A stretch of DNA of 64,000 nucleotides from Scilla litardierei (lineage: Eukaryota > Streptophyta > Magnoliopsida > Asparagales > Asparagaceae), in the NCBI GenBank assembly GCA_030789695.1, contig JAULAV010008621.1:18943-82942 (forward strand). Reading direction: 5' to 3'. The notes under the pieces are model-generated. The model had not been told where the DNA came from, searched no databases, and saw only the letters and a program-made list of their open reading frames with translations. Position 1 is the stretch's first letter. Each line of letters begins with the position of its first letter. This document shows, piece by piece, positions 24,143 through 37,100 of the stretch. Position numbers and translations under genes: made by a program.

Positions 24143-24297
24143 AGCCGTATCTACTTTCTGCTATGCATTGTAATTTGAAACAATTTACTCTCTAGTTGTT
24201 TGATTCCTAGCATGTTGAATGATTTTTCAGACGTTGAATGATATGTGGTTATCTTTTGTGCCTTATACTGCTATGTTTATTTTCTCTCTCATTATAG

Positions 24298-25553
24298 ATG
24301 GAATATAAATGCCTAGTGGACAGTGCCTCTACGCACACGATCCTCCAAAATATTTTCTTCTTCCAAAGCATAAATAAATATGATGGAACCAAGAATACAA
24401 TTTCCGGTCCATCAGGAATAATTGAAGGATCAGGGGAAGCATACTTTCTGCTCCCCAACAAAACACTACTAATAAAAGATGCTCTTTTCTCCCCTAGCTC
24501 TCATAGAAATCTGTTAAGTTTTAAAGATATCTGTTTAAACAGATACCACCTAGAGACGGTGAACAAACAAAACAGAGAATTCTTGTATGTAACGACTCAG
24601 AAAAACGATGCTAAAACCATCGTCGAGCGTTTTGAGGGACTCCCGTCGGGTCTCTATCATACAAAGATTAGAGCAATGTAAGCAAACACACTTGAGCACC
24701 AGAAGTGCGATAATCAACCAGAATTACAAATCTGGCATAATAGACTCGGACACCCTGGAAGGTGATGTGTCGCATCATATCCCAATCCCGTGAAATTAAC
24801 TCGAAAAGCCTGAAGCTACTTCGAAAGAGTGCATTTCCTTGTCCCCCTTGTCACAAAGAGAAATTGATTACGAGACCATCCCCCTGAAGGTGGACTCAGA
24901 GTATCCGAGCTTCCTAGAGAGAATACATGGAGACATTTATGGGCCTATTCACCCCGCAAGTGGCCCATTTCGATACTACATCTTCCAAATGGTCGAATGC
25001 GTGCCTCATGTCCACCCACAACATAGCCTTTGCAAAGCTATTAGCACAAATCATTAAGTTGCGGGTACATTTCCCAGACAACCAGATCAAGAAATTGCGT
25101 CTGGACAACGCTGGGGAATTCACATCACAAGTCTTTCTAGACTTCTGCCAAGCAACTGGCATAGAAGTTGAACATCATGTAGCTCATGTTCACACCCAGA
25201 ACGGGTTAACCAAATCTCTTATAAAGAGACTACAATGGATTGCTCGTCCATTGTTGATGCAATACCAGTTGCTGGTGAATGCATGGGGACATGCCATCTT
25301 GTATGCTGCATCGCTAATTAGATTACGACCGTCAGGAAAACAATCTTATTCTCCAATGCAACTCGTATATGGGAAGCCACCGGATATCTCTCACCTGAGG
25401 ATATTCGGATGCGCTGTCTATGTCCCCATAGCACCATCGCAGAGGACCAAGATGGGTCCTCAACGTCGACTGGGTATCTACATAGGATTCGACTCACCAT
25501 CGATCATTAGATACCTGGAACCACTAACGGAGACACTTTTAAAGCACGTCTAG
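24298..25553 (+). pseudogene. Copia pol: protease, pre-integrase and integrase, broken
   Basis: Protease active site appears as CLVDSASTHTIL (Asp-Ser-Ala; the family usually has Asp-Ser-Gly or Asp-Thr-Gly). Then a pre-integrase WHNRLGHPG (24733-24760) followed by stops, CPPC zinc residues near 24840, and the integrase core: first catalytic Asp in RIHGDIYGP (near 24930), a frameshift and short deletion near 25000, second Asp in LRLDNAGEFTSQ (near 25105). The third catalytic residue, expected Glu in NGLxES, is Lys (AAA, 25212-25214). The C-terminal part FGCAVYVPIAPSQRTKMGPQ and YIGFDSPSIIRYLEPL is intact to 25550. Confidence 0.9.
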
Positions 25554-25990
25554 CAGATTGTGAGTTTGACAAAAGTACCTTTCCCAAACTATGCATTAAC
25601 ACAGAGAAGCCAGAAGCTTCAATGACCATTTCATGGGATACCAAAACTTTATCCCATTTTGATCCGCGTACAAACCAATGTGAAGACGAGATCCTGAAGA
25701 TCCTCCAAATACAGAATACAACTCACATTTTACCGGATAAATTTACTGACAACCAGAAGATTGTCAGATCACACGTCCCTGCTGCAAACATTCCAGCTAG
25801 GATTGACGTACCCAAAGATGGATGCAATCCACCTTTAGCAGAAGCGGCCGTACCTCAACAAAAGAGAGGACGACCCCCAGGCTCCAAAGATAAAAAACCC
25901 TCGAAAGAGGAAAAATCCTGGAGCAATGATAACGATACCACCACAGGATGCTGAGCTTGGCCCAGATACCTCTCCCCTCCTAAAAACCCC
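25554..25990 (+). pseudogene. Copia pol integrase-RT linker with AT-hook-like motif
   Basis: Continues the polyprotein after a frame change (open at 25622-25954). It is low in conserved motifs except KRGRPPGSKDKKPSKE near 25860, an RGRP core flanked by basic residues like an AT-hook. This motif is recurrent at this position in some plant copia lineages; a role in DNA contact is inference. Confidence 0.65.
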
Positions 25991-26049
25991 TAAAGAAGAA
26001 AATATAAGAGAAATATCATTAAACTATGTACGTACTGGGGAGAAAAAGC

Positions 26050-27731
26050 ACAATCATCGATGAGAACTTCGCGCTCATTATTGCCAATCACGTCACTGAA
26101 TACGATGATGAGACCGATCTACCTCTCTAGCAGAATGTAAACACAGAGAGGATTGGCCAAAGTGGAACGAGGCAATAGGAGTAGAGCTGGACTCACTCTC
26201 GAGCGCAAAGTTTTTGGACCTGTAGTCCTAACACCAAAGGGTGTTAAACCTGTGGGATATAAATGGGTATTCGTAAGAAAAAAAAAACGAAACTAATGAG
26301 ATCGTTCGCTACAAAGCGTGCCTTATTGCACAAGGCTTTTCTCAAAGACCAGGAATAGACTATGATGAAACATATTCCCCGGTCATGGATGCGATCACTT
26401 TCCGTTTCATTATTAGCCTAACTACTACGGAAGGTCTGGATATGCAGCTCATGGACGTTGTGACTTTCATACCTATATGGAAATATAGATAAGGATATCT
26501 ATATGAGACTTTTGGACGGATACAAACTACTGACGAAAATGACAGAAAGACCTCGGGACGTCTATTTTGTCAAACTCCAAAGATCACTGTATGGTCTAAA
26601 ACAGTCGGTGAGAATGTGGTATAACAAACTCAGTGAATTCCTAGTGTAACAAGGATTCACAACTAATGAAGTTTGCCCTTGCATCTTTATAAGAGCAAAG
26701 GGAACAGGATTCGTAATTATTGCCGTCTACGTAGATGACCTAAACATCATCGGATCTCCTGAAGAGATAGATGAGATATCCAAGAGTCTCACACAGACTT
26801 TTGAGATGAAAGACCTTGGCAAAACAAAGTTCTGCCTAGGCTTACAAATTGAACACCTAAGCGGAGGAATCCTGTTACACCAATCCACATACACAAAGAA
26901 GTTGCTGAAAAACTTCCTTATTGACAAATGCCATCCGCTTAGTACACCAATGGTTGTCACATCATTGGATGTTAATACGGACCCCTTCCGGTCGCTGGAA
27001 GAGGGGGAGGAAGCACTGGTCCCGAAGTACCCTACTTGAGTGCAATTGGAGCACTCCTATACCTGGAAAACTGCACGCGTCCCGATATAGCGTTCACAGT
27101 CAACCTACTAGCCAGATACAGTTTAGCGCCCTCAAAGTGCCACTGGAACAGAGTGAAACACCTTCTACGCTACCTCCAAGGGTCTGTGGACCTGGGACTA
27201 TACTTTAAGAAAGTTGTATCCTCCAACTTAGTTGGTTATGCAGATGCAGGATACAGGTCTGTCCCACACACCGCAAAGTCCCAGACCGGTTTCGTATTCA
27301 CATACGATGGGACATCCATCTCATGGAGATCTGTGAAGCAGACTTCAACAGCGACCTCATCTAACCACTCTGAGCTCATTGCGATCTACGAAGCTAGCAG
27401 AGAATGCTTTTGGCTTCGTTCATTCATCCACCACATCCCCGTGACTACCAGCCTGAAGACATGAGATCTTGGACCAACCACCATGTACAAAGACAATGCT
27501 GCTTGCATAGCTCAACTACGAGGTGGTTACATCAAAGGTGACAGGACGAAGCACATTTCCACCAAGCTCTTCTGGACGCATGAACAACAAGTAGACAACC
27601 AGATCGACATCCAGTAGATCCAGTCTTGCAACAACCTGGCAGATCTATTTACTAAAGCTTTACCTCGATGTACCTTTAGAAAACTTGTATTAGGAATTGG
27701 GATGAGACAGTTGAAAGATCTACAAGCCTGA
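26050..27731 (+). pseudogene. Copia pol: reverse transcriptase and RNase H, broken
   Basis: RT motifs in order: PKGVKPVGYKWVFVRKK (26230-26285), VRYKACLIAQGFSQRPGIDY, SPVMDAITFRFIISL, a region of frameshifts and stops, then IIAVYVDDLNIIGSPEEIDE with the catalytic YVDD at 26728-26739, and FEMKDLGKTKFCLGLQIEHL. After a frame change, RNase H follows: YLENCTRPDIAFTVNLLARY, GYADAGYRS, ATSSNHSELIAIYEA, MYKDNAACI, ending in HEQQVDNQID and LADLFTKALPR, stop at 27729-27731. All four RNase H acidic motifs are visible, but a stop after the TSLKT stretch (27464) and one in IDIQ-stop separate them. Confidence 0.92.
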
Positions 27732-27745
27732 AGCTTGTACACTTC

Positions 27746-27753
27746 AGGGGGAG
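27746..27753 (+). other. Polypurine tract
   Basis: AGGGGGAG sits 15 bases after the pol stop and 4 bases before the proposed LTR start, the normal place for plus-strand priming in LTR elements. Confidence 0.85.
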
Positions 27754-27757
27754 TTAA

Positions 27758-28196
27758 TGTCGAGTTGTACTCTTTTTCCCTTGGCTATTGGTTTTTTCCA
27801 CTGGGTTTTTCATAGCCAAAGGATTTAACGAGGCAACCACATCAACTCTGGATCCAGAAGTATCCACCTCTGATGATATCCATCGATCAGGGGAAGTTAC
27901 AGAGACTTGTACTCTTTTTCCTTAGCTACTGGTTTTTCCCACTGGGTTTTCCAAGGCAAAGATCTTGACGAGGCAAGAACTCTTAACTTAGGATCCAGAA
28001 GTATCCATACCACCATGGTCAGATAAGCTCTATGAACCCTGAAGCGCACATTACGGCTTACAACAATGGATGAATAAGGGAAAGTGTTATAAACAGGCTT
28101 TTGTAGGCCCATCTGTGTATTGGGTATCCACCCATTATGTAACCCTACTTCTATAAATACAGGGCTACGGGTTCCGTAGCCACCAAGTTTACAACA
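27758..28196 (+). repeat. 3' LTR, probably truncated
   Basis: Begins TGTCGAGTTG and runs 439 bp to ...TTACAACA, where satellite resumes. It contains the phrases typical of plant copia LTRs (CTCTTTTTCC, CCACTGGGTTTT, ACGAGGCAA). These occur twice, at 27766 and 27908, showing an internal 142-bp tandem duplication. A TATA box lies only ~44 bp from the end, so most of R and U5 appears to be missing. Confidence 0.85.
28152..28159 (+). promoter_or_regulatory. LTR TATA box
   Basis: TATAAATA in the 3' LTR, followed by a GC-rich ~25-bp stretch where transcription would start. Transcription from here would run into the satellite array at 28197. Confidence 0.6.
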
Positions 28197-31100
28197 AATA
28201 ATATTATTTTTGGGCCTAATTTTGTATTCTCTGTTTTTTCGTTGAATATGGCGATCTCCCGGTTCCAATGGACCTTTTTGCAAATTTTTCTTAGCTCCCG
28301 GCAATTTTCTACATTTTATGTAAGACATTGATCTTTATATTAAATGATATAATTTTATAGCCTAATTTTGTCTTCTCTTATTTTTCAATTGAAGATGACG
28401 ATCTTCTGTTTCCAACAAAAAATTTTGCGGATTTTTTTGAGATCTGGGCTATTTTCTACATTTTCTAAAAGATATGGATCATTTAACTAAATCATATGAT
28501 TTTTTGGCCTTAATTTGTCTTCTCTTATTTTTTGTTGAAGATGGCGATCTCCTGGTTCCAACGAACATTTTTGCGAATTTTTATGAGCTCGGGAATTTTC
28601 ATAGTTTATTGAAGATTATATCTTTTTATAAGCATATGATTTTTATCACCTAACTTTGTCTCCTTTTATTTTTTAGTTCAAAATGTCGATCTCCCAGTTC
28701 CAACAGAAATTTTTGCTGATTTTTTATACTCCGGTCTATTTTCTACATTTTCTATAACATATGAATCTTTATATTACATGATATGATTTCTATGTCCTAA
28801 TTTTGTCTTCTCTTATTTTTTTTTGTTGAAGATGGCAAATTCCAGGTTCCAACAAACATTTTTGCAGATTTTTCTGAGCTACTGACTATTTTCTACATTT
28901 TTGTAAGATATGAATCTTTATATTAAATGATATGATTTTTATAGCCAAATTTTGTCTTCTCTTATTTTTCAGTTGAAGATGCTGATCTCCCGGTTCCAAC
29001 AGACAGTTTTGCGTATTTTCTGAGCTCGGTGATATTTTCCTATATTTCCGGGAAGATACAAATCTTTTTATTAAATTATAAGATTTTTTGGCCTAATTTT
29101 GTGTTCTCTTATTTTTAAGTTGTAGATGGCGATCTCCCGGTTCCAACAAACATTTTCGATTATTTTTCTAAGCTCGGGGCTATTTTCTACAGTTGTTGAA
29201 GATATTTATTTTTTTATTAAATGATATGTTTTTATTGCCTAATTTTTCCTCTCTTATTTTTTCGTTGAATATGGCGATCCCCTGGTTCCAAAGGACATTT
29301 TTGCGAATTTTTTCTAAACTCCGGGTAATTTTCTACATTTTCTCTAAGATATGAATCTCTATATTAAATGATATAATTTTAATAGCCTAATTTTGTCTTC
29401 TAATATCTGTTAGTTAAAGATGGCGATCTTCCGGATCCAACAGAAATTTTTGCAGATTTCTCTTAGATCTGGGCTATTTTCTACATTTTCTAAATGATAT
29501 GGATCTTTTTATTAAATGCTATGATTTTTTGTCCTAATTTTCTCATCTCTTAATTTTCTGTTAAAGATGGCGATCTTATGTTTCCAATGGATATTTTTGA
29601 AGATTTTTCTTCGCTCGGGTCTATTTTCTATAGTTTACTGAAGATATGGATCTTTTTATAAAATGATATGATTTTTATAACGTAATTTTGTCTTCTCTTA
29701 TTTTCTAATTAAGTATGGTGATCTCCCGGTTCTAACAGACATTTTTGCGGATTTTTTTTGAACTTGTGGATATTTTTCTACATTTTCTGTAAGATAAAGA
29801 TTTTTATTAAATGAAATGATATTTTTGCCTAATTTTGTCTTCATTTGTTTTTTCGTTGAAGATGGGGATCTCCCGGTTCTAATAGACATTTTTACGGATT
29901 TTTCTTAGCTCCGGGCTATTTTCTAAATTTTCTGGAAGATATGAATCTTTTTATTAAATGATATGATTTTTATAGCCTAAGTTTGTCTTCCCTTATTTTT
30001 CAATTGAAGATGATGATCTCCATGTTCCAAAGGATATTTTTGCGGATTTTTTGACCTCGGGGTGATTTTCTACATTTTCTGGAAGATATGTTTCTTTTTA
30101 TTAAACGATATGATTTTTGGCCAAATTTTGCATTCGCTTATTTTTTTCGGATGAAGATGGCGATCTCATGGTTCCAACAAACATTTTCGAGGATTTTTCT
30201 AACCTACGGGCAATTTTTTATATTTTCTGTAAGATATTATCTTAATATTAAATGATAGGATTTTTATAGCCTAATTTTGTATTCCCTTATTTTTAGTTGA
30301 AGATGGTGATCTCCTGGTTACAACAGAAATTTTTGCTGATTTTTCTGAGCTCGGTGTTATTTTCCTCATTTTATTGAATATATGGATATTTTTATCAAAT
30401 GATATGCTTTTTGTAGTCTAATTTTGTCTTCTCTTATTTTTCAGTTGAAGATGACAATCTTTCGATTCCAACGGACATATTTTCTACATTTTCTCAAAGA
30501 TATGGATCTTTTTATTAAAAGATATATTTTTGGCCTCAATTGGTCTTCTCTTATTGTTTCGTTGAAGACGTCGATCTACCGGTTTCAACGGACATTTTTG
30601 CAGGATTTTTCTAAGCTACGCGATAATTTCTACATTTTCTGTAAGATATGAATCTTTTTATTAAATCTTATGATTTTTATAGCCGAATTTTGTCTTTTTT
30701 TTTATTTTTCTGTTGAAGATGGCAATCTCCCGGTTCCAACAGACATTTTTAGGAATTTTTCTGAGATTTTCTGAACGTGAGATTATTTTCTAAAAGACAT
30801 TGATCTTTTTATTAAATGATATGATATTTGGCAAAATTTTGTCTTCACTTATTTTTTTTAGTTGAACAAGCCATCTCCCAGTTCCAACTGACATTTTTGT
30901 GGATTTTTTGAGCTCGGAGCTATTTTCTACATTTTATTTAAGAAATGGATCTTTTCATTAAATGATATGATTTTTATAACATCAGTTTCGCTTCTATTTA
31001 TTTTTTTCAGTTGAAGATCACGATCTCCTGGTTCTAACCGACATTTTTACGGATTTTTTCAACATTTTCTGAAAGATATGGATCTTTTGATTAAATGATA

Positions 31101-33918
31101 TGATTTTTGGCCTAATTTTGTCATCTCTTATTTTTTTTCAGTTGAAGACTGTGATCTCACGGTTCCAACGGACACTTTTGATGATTTTCCTAAACTACGG
31201 GCCATTTTCTAAATTTTCTGTAAGATATGAATCTTTATATTAAATGATATGATTTTTATAGCCTAATTTTGTTGTCTCTTATTTTTAAGTTGAAGATGGT
31301 GATCTCCCGGTTCCATCGGACATTTTTTGTGGATTTTTCTGAGCTCGTGGTTATTTTTTTACATTTTCTGATAGATAAATCTTTTAATTAAATGATATGA
31401 TTTTTTGGGCTAGTTTTGTCTTCTCTAATTTTTCAGTTGAAATTGGCAATCTCCCGATTTCAACATACATTTTTGTGGATTTTTCTCAGCTCCAGTCTAA
31501 TTTCCACATTTTCTTGAAGATATGGATTGTGTTATTTAATGATATGATTTTTTGGCCTTATTTTATCTTCTCTTATTTTCATATTACAGATTACCATCTT
31601 CCGGTTCCAACAGATATTTTTGTGTTATTTTTCTAGCTACGGGCTATTTTCGACATTTTATGGAAAATATGGATCTTTATTTTAAATGATATGATTTTAA
31701 GGTCAAATTTTGTCGTCTCTTATTTTTAAGCTGAAAATGGTGATCTCCCGGTTCCAATGGACATTTTTACGGATTTTTGTGTTCCAAGCAATTTCCTACA
31801 TTTTATTGAAGATATGGATATTATATCAAAAGATATGGTTTTTATGGCCCAATTTTGTATTCTCTTATTTTTCAGTTCAAGATGACGATCTCCCGAAGGA
31901 CATTTTGGCGGATTTTTCTGAGCTCAGGGCAATTTTTTACATTTTATTGAAGATTTGAATCTTTTTATTAAATGATATGATTTTTGTAGCCTAATTTTGT
32001 CTTCTCTTATTTTTCAGTTGTACATGGCGATCTCCCGGTTCCAACGGACATTTTTTTGCGGATTTTTCTTAGCTCAGAACTATTTTTCTATATTTTCGGG
32101 TAGTTATGGATCTTTTTATTAAATGATATGATTTTTGGCCTAATTTTGTCTTCTCTTATTTTTTTTATTTGAAGATGGCGAACTCCTGGTTCTAATAAAC
32201 ATTTTTGCAGATTTTTCCGAGCTTGTAAATATTTTCTACAGTTTATTGAAGAAGCGGTTCATTTTATTAAATGATTTGATTTTTATAGACTAAGTTTGTC
32301 TTCTCTTATTTTTCAGTTGCAGATGGTGATAGTTTCCAACAGATTTTTTTGCCGGTTTTTTGATCTCGGGGCTATTTTCTAAATTTTATGGAAAATATTT
32401 ATCTTTTTATTAAATGATATGATTTTTATGGCCTAAGTTTGTCTTCTTTTATTTTTCAGTTGAATATGGCGATCTCCTGGTTCCAACGGACATTTTTGCA
32501 GATTTTTCTGAGGTCGGGACTATTTTCTACATTTTATTGTAGATATAAATCTTTTTAATAAATGATATGATTTTTGTAGCCTAATTTTGTCTTCTCTTAT
32601 TTTTCAATTAAAGATGGCGATCTCCTGGTTCCAACGGACATTTTTTCGGATTTTGTTTAGCTCGGAGCTAGTTTTTGGAAGATATCTATCTTTTTATTAA
32701 ATGATATGATTTTTTGGACTAATTAAGTCTTCTCTTATTTTTTTGTTAAAGATGGATGGCAATCTTCCGGTTCTAACAGACATTTTTGCTGATTTTTCTG
32801 AGCCCCGGGCAATTTTCTACATTTTCTGTAAGATAGAGATCTTTATATTAAATGAGATGATTTTTATAGCCTATGTTTGTTTTCGCATATTTTTCAGTTG
32901 AAGATGGCGATCTCTCGGTTCTAACGGAATTTTTTGCGTATTTTTCTGAGCTCGTGGCTATTTTATTTCTTTGGAAGATAACGATCTTTATATTAATTTA
33001 TATGATTTTTGTTGCCCAATTTTGTCTTCTCTTATTTTCCAGTTGATGATGGCGATCATTTTATCAAATGATATGATTTTTTTGACTTATTTTGTCTTCT
33101 CCTATATTTCAAAAGAAGATGGCGATCTCCCGGTTCCAACGAACATTTTTGCGGATTTTTTGAAATCCGGGCTATTTTTCATATTTTCTTGAAGATGTGG
33201 ATTGTTTTAGTAAATAATGTCAGAGAAGACAAAATTAGGCCAAAAATGTCCATTGAAACCGAGAAATCGCCATCTTCAACTGAAATATAATAGAAGACAA
33301 AATTTGGAACTGGGAAATCACCATCTTCATCTATAAAAATATTCGTAGTAACAGGGATATCGCCATCTTCAACAGATAAGACTTTTTATATATCATTTTC
33401 TGGGCTTGCTGCTATTTTCTACATTTTATGAAAGATATGGATCTTTTATTAAATGACAAGATTTTTATAGCCTAATTTTGTCTTCTCATTTTTTCAGTTG
33501 AAGATGGTGATCTCCATGTTCCAACGGATATTTTTTGCTTATTTTTCTTAACTTTGGGCTTTTTTTCTACATTTTCTGGAAGATATGAATCTTTTTATTA
33601 AATGATATGATTTTTTGGACTAATTTTGTCTTCTCTTTTTTTCAGTTGAATGTTGTGATCTCCTGGTTCCAATGGACATTTGTGTGGATTTTTCTGAGCC
33701 CAATGTTATTTTCTACATTTTAGGGAAAATATGTATATTTTTATTAAATGATTGATTTTTCGGCCCAACGTTGTGTTCTTTTATTTTTCAATTGAAGATG
33801 GCATTCTCCCGGTTCCAACGGACATTTTTTGGGATTTTCTGAGCTCCGAGCCATTTCTACATTTTCTGTTTGATATGAATCTTTATATTAAATGATATGA
33901 TTTTTATAACCTAACTTT
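28197..33918 (+). repeat. ~147-bp satellite, higher-order block A
   Basis: About 39 monomers. From 28200 to 33910 their order and private variants match block C (48330-53760), and the first ~3.5 kb of that also matches block B (34735-38215). Shared marker monomers: a unit with GAAGATGGCAAA (28827), a unit reading CATTTTCGATTATTTTTC (29150), ATGATATGCTTTTTGTAGTC (30400), TTTTGATGATTTTCCTAAAC (31175), TTTTCATATTACAGAT (31575) and CTGAGCCCAATG (33690). Contains an inverted cassette at 33220-33380. Confidence 0.9.
33220..33380 (-). repeat. Inverted satellite cassette 1
   Basis: A 161-bp segment in minus orientation inside a plus array. It holds three copies of the conserved box (ATCGCCATCTTCAAC, ATCACCATCTTCATC, ATCGCCATCTTCAAC) only 50-60 bp apart, so it is built from shortened monomers. 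The left junction (AATGT then CAGAGAAGACAAAATTAGGC) recurs at 59921 and 62314. Confidence 0.88.
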
Positions 33919-34147
33919 CACTAAAACAAAACTAGGCATTTACAACTTTCATATGGCAACGTTTCTATTTTGGTAGTTGTAATAAATGTTTACCACAACT
34001 TTTTTCTTTTGAAAGTTGTAAAAAATGTTTATTACCACTTTTTCTTGGATAGCTGTTAAAAATGGTTATTACAACTTTTTTTGTGAATAGTTGTAAATGT
34101 TAATTTTGATACGACAACTTTTTTCTCTCTGAAAGTTGTAAATGTAG
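33919..34147. mobile_element. Short CACTA-like non-autonomous element
   Basis: Starts CACTAAAACAAAACTAGGC and consists of alternating TTACAACTTTTTT and AAAGTTGTAAA motifs in both directions. It aligns with the first ~200 bp of the element at 39929 (CATTTACAACTTT, ATTTTGGTAGTTGTAATAAA, TTTACCACAACTTTTTTC). The right end stops at TTGTAAATGTAGG without the expected GTAGTG. Flanking satellite is CCTAACTTT on the left and CCTAATTTT on the right, so a 9-bp duplication is also possible. Confidence 0.7.
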
Positions 34148-37100
34148 GCCTAATTTTATCTTCTCTTATTTTTCAGTTGTAGATGGCGAGCTCCTTGTTC
34201 CAACCGACATTTTGCGGAGTTTTCTGAGCTACGAGGTATTTTCTATATTTTATGGAACATATGGTTCTTTTTATTAAATGATATAATTTTTATAGCCTAA
34301 GTTTTTCTTCTCTTATTTTTCAGTTGAACATGTCGATCTCCCGGCTCCAACAGACATTTTTGCGGATTTTTCTGAGTTGGGGGATATTTTCTATATTTTA
34401 TGGAAGATATGGATCTTTTTATTAAATGATATGATTTTTATAGCCTTAGTTTGTCTTCCGTTATTTTTCAGTTGAAGATGACGATCTCCTGTTTCCAACG
34501 GACATTGTTGTGGTTTTTTTGAGCTCGGGGCTATTTTATACAGTTAATTAAGGATATTGATCTTTTTATTAAATGATGATTATTATAGCCTAAGTTTGTC
34601 TTCTCTTATTTTTCAGTTGAAGATGGCGATCTCCCGGCTCCAATAGACATTTTTGCGGATTTTTCTGACATCGAGCCTATTTTCTATATTTTATTGAAGA
34701 TATGGATATTTTTATTAAATGATATGATTTTTGGGCCTAATTTTGTCTTCTCTTATTTTTTTCGTTGAAAATGGCTATCTCCCGGTTCCAACAGACCTTT
34801 TTGCCAATTTTTCTTTGCTCCGAACAATTTTCTACATTTTCTGTAAGACATGGATCTTTATACTAAATGAGATAATTTTTATAGCCTTATTTTGTCTTAT
34901 CTTATTTGTTCTGTTGATGATGGCGATCTCCTAGTTCCAACGGACATTTTTGCGCATTTTTCTGAGGTCTGGGCTATTTTCTAAATTTTCTTAAAGATAT
35001 GGATCATTTTATAAAATGATATGATTTTTGGCTTTATTTTGTCTTCTCTTATTTTCTGTTGAAGATAACGATCTCCCGGTACCAACTGACCTTTTTGCGG
35101 ATTTTTCCAAAATCTGAGCTATTTTTAAAGTTTATTTAAGATATGTATCTTTTTATTAAATGATATAATTTTTATCGCCTAATTTTGTCTTTTCTTATTT
35201 TTTTTTAAAATTGAAAATGTCGATCTCCCGGTTCCAACAGAAATTTTCATGGATTTTCTGAACTCCGGGTTATTTTCTACATTTTCTGTAAGAAATAAAT
35301 CTTTTTATTAAATGATATGATTTTTGTGGCCAAATTTTGTCTTCTCTTTTTTCGTTGAAGATGGCAAACTCGCGGTTCCAACGGACATTTTTGCATATTT
35401 TTCTAAGATACGAGCTATTTTCTACATTTTCTGTAAGATATGAATCTTTATATTAAATGTTATGATTTTTATAGTCTAATTTTGTCTTCTCTTATTTTTC
35501 AATTGAAGATGGTGATCACCCAGTTTCAACATACATTTTTGCGTATATTCCTGAGCTCGGTGCTATTTTTCTAAATTTTTGAGAAGATACATATCTTTTT
35601 ATTAAATGATAGGATTTTAAGCCTAATTTTGTATTCTCTTTTTTTTTCAGTTGTATATGTCGATCTCCCGGTTCCTACAGACATTTTTGATTATTTTTTG
35701 AGCTCGGGGCTATTTTTCTACATTTTTGAAAGATTTGGATTTTTATTAAATGATTTGATTTTTTGGCCTTCTTTTGTCTTCTTATATTTTTTTAGTTGAA
35801 GATGGCTATTTTTCGGTTCCAACAGAAATTTTTTCAGATTTTTCTAAGATCTAGACTATTTTCTACATTTTCTTAATGATATGGATCATTTTATTAAATG
35901 ATATGATTTTTTGCCTGATTTTGTCTTCTCTTATTTTCATGTTAAAAATGGCGATCTCCCAGTTCCAAGGGACATTTTAGGGAATTTTTTTCGCTCGGCT
36001 CTATTTTGTATATTTTACTGAAGATATGGATCTTTTTATTAAATGATATGATTTTGCGTCATTTTTCCTTCTATTATTTTTCAGTTAATTATGGTGATTT
36101 GCCGGTTCTAATGGACTTATTTGCGGATTTTTCTGAATTCGGGGCGATTTTTCTACATTTTCTGGAAGGTATAAATCTTTTTATTAACTGATTTATTTTT
36201 GGCCTAATTTTGTCTTCATTTAATTTTTCGTTGAAGATGTCGATCTCCCAGTTCTAACGGCTATTTTTACGGATTTTTCTGCTCTCCAGACTGTTTTCTA
36301 CATTTTCTGAAAGATATGAATCTTTTTATTTAATGATATGATTTTTATAGCTGGAGTTTGTCTTCCCCTATTTTTCAGTTGAAGATGGCGATCTCCTGGT
36401 TCCAAAGGATATTTTTGCGGATTTTTCTAACCTCGTGGCTATTTTCTACATTTCTGGAAAATATGATTCTTTTATTAAATAATGTGATTTTTGGCCTAAT
36501 TTTTTCTTCTCTTATTTTCAAAAGAAGACGTCGATCTCTAGGTTCCAACAGACATTTTTGCAGATTTTTCTTATCTACGGGCTATTTTCATATTTTCGGT
36601 AAGATATGTATCTTTATATTAAATGATAGAATTTTTATAGCCTAATTTTATCTTCTCCTATTTTTCTGTTGAAGATGGCGATCTCCCGGTTACAACGACA
36701 TTTTTGCTGATTTTTTAAGCTAGGTTTTTTCTTCATTTTGTGGAATGTACGAATATTTTTATCAAGTGATATGCTTTTTGTAGTCTAATATTGTCTTCTC
36801 TTATTTTTCAGTTGAAGATGACGATCTTTCTATTTCAACGGACATCTTTGCTGATTGTTCTGTGCTCGGGGCTATTTTTCAGCATTTTCTAGAAGATATC
36901 AATCTTTTTATTAAATGATATGATTTTTGGCCTAATTTTGTCTTCTCTTACTTTTTTTCGTTGAAGATGGCAATCTCCAGGTTTCAACAGACATTTTTGC
37001 AGGATTTTTCTTCGCTTCGCGCTATTTTCTTCCTTTTCTGTATGATATGATTTTTATATTAAATATATGATTTTTATAGCCTACTTTTGTCTTCTAATAT

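Larger units (their letters stand above)
22198..28196 (+). mobile_element. Degenerate Ty1/copia retrotransposon lacking its 5' LTR
   Basis: Order gag, protease, integrase, RT, RNase H, then polypurine tract and a 3' LTR is diagnostic of Ty1/copia. The family resembles plant TAR/Tork-type elements by its gag start and RNase H end, though lineage is uncertain. No 5' LTR or primer-binding site is present: sequence like 27758-28196 does not occur at 22198-23186. About 80 bp of monomer is missing between the two flanks and no target duplication is visible. Many stops and frameshifts show it is dead. Confidence 0.93.
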
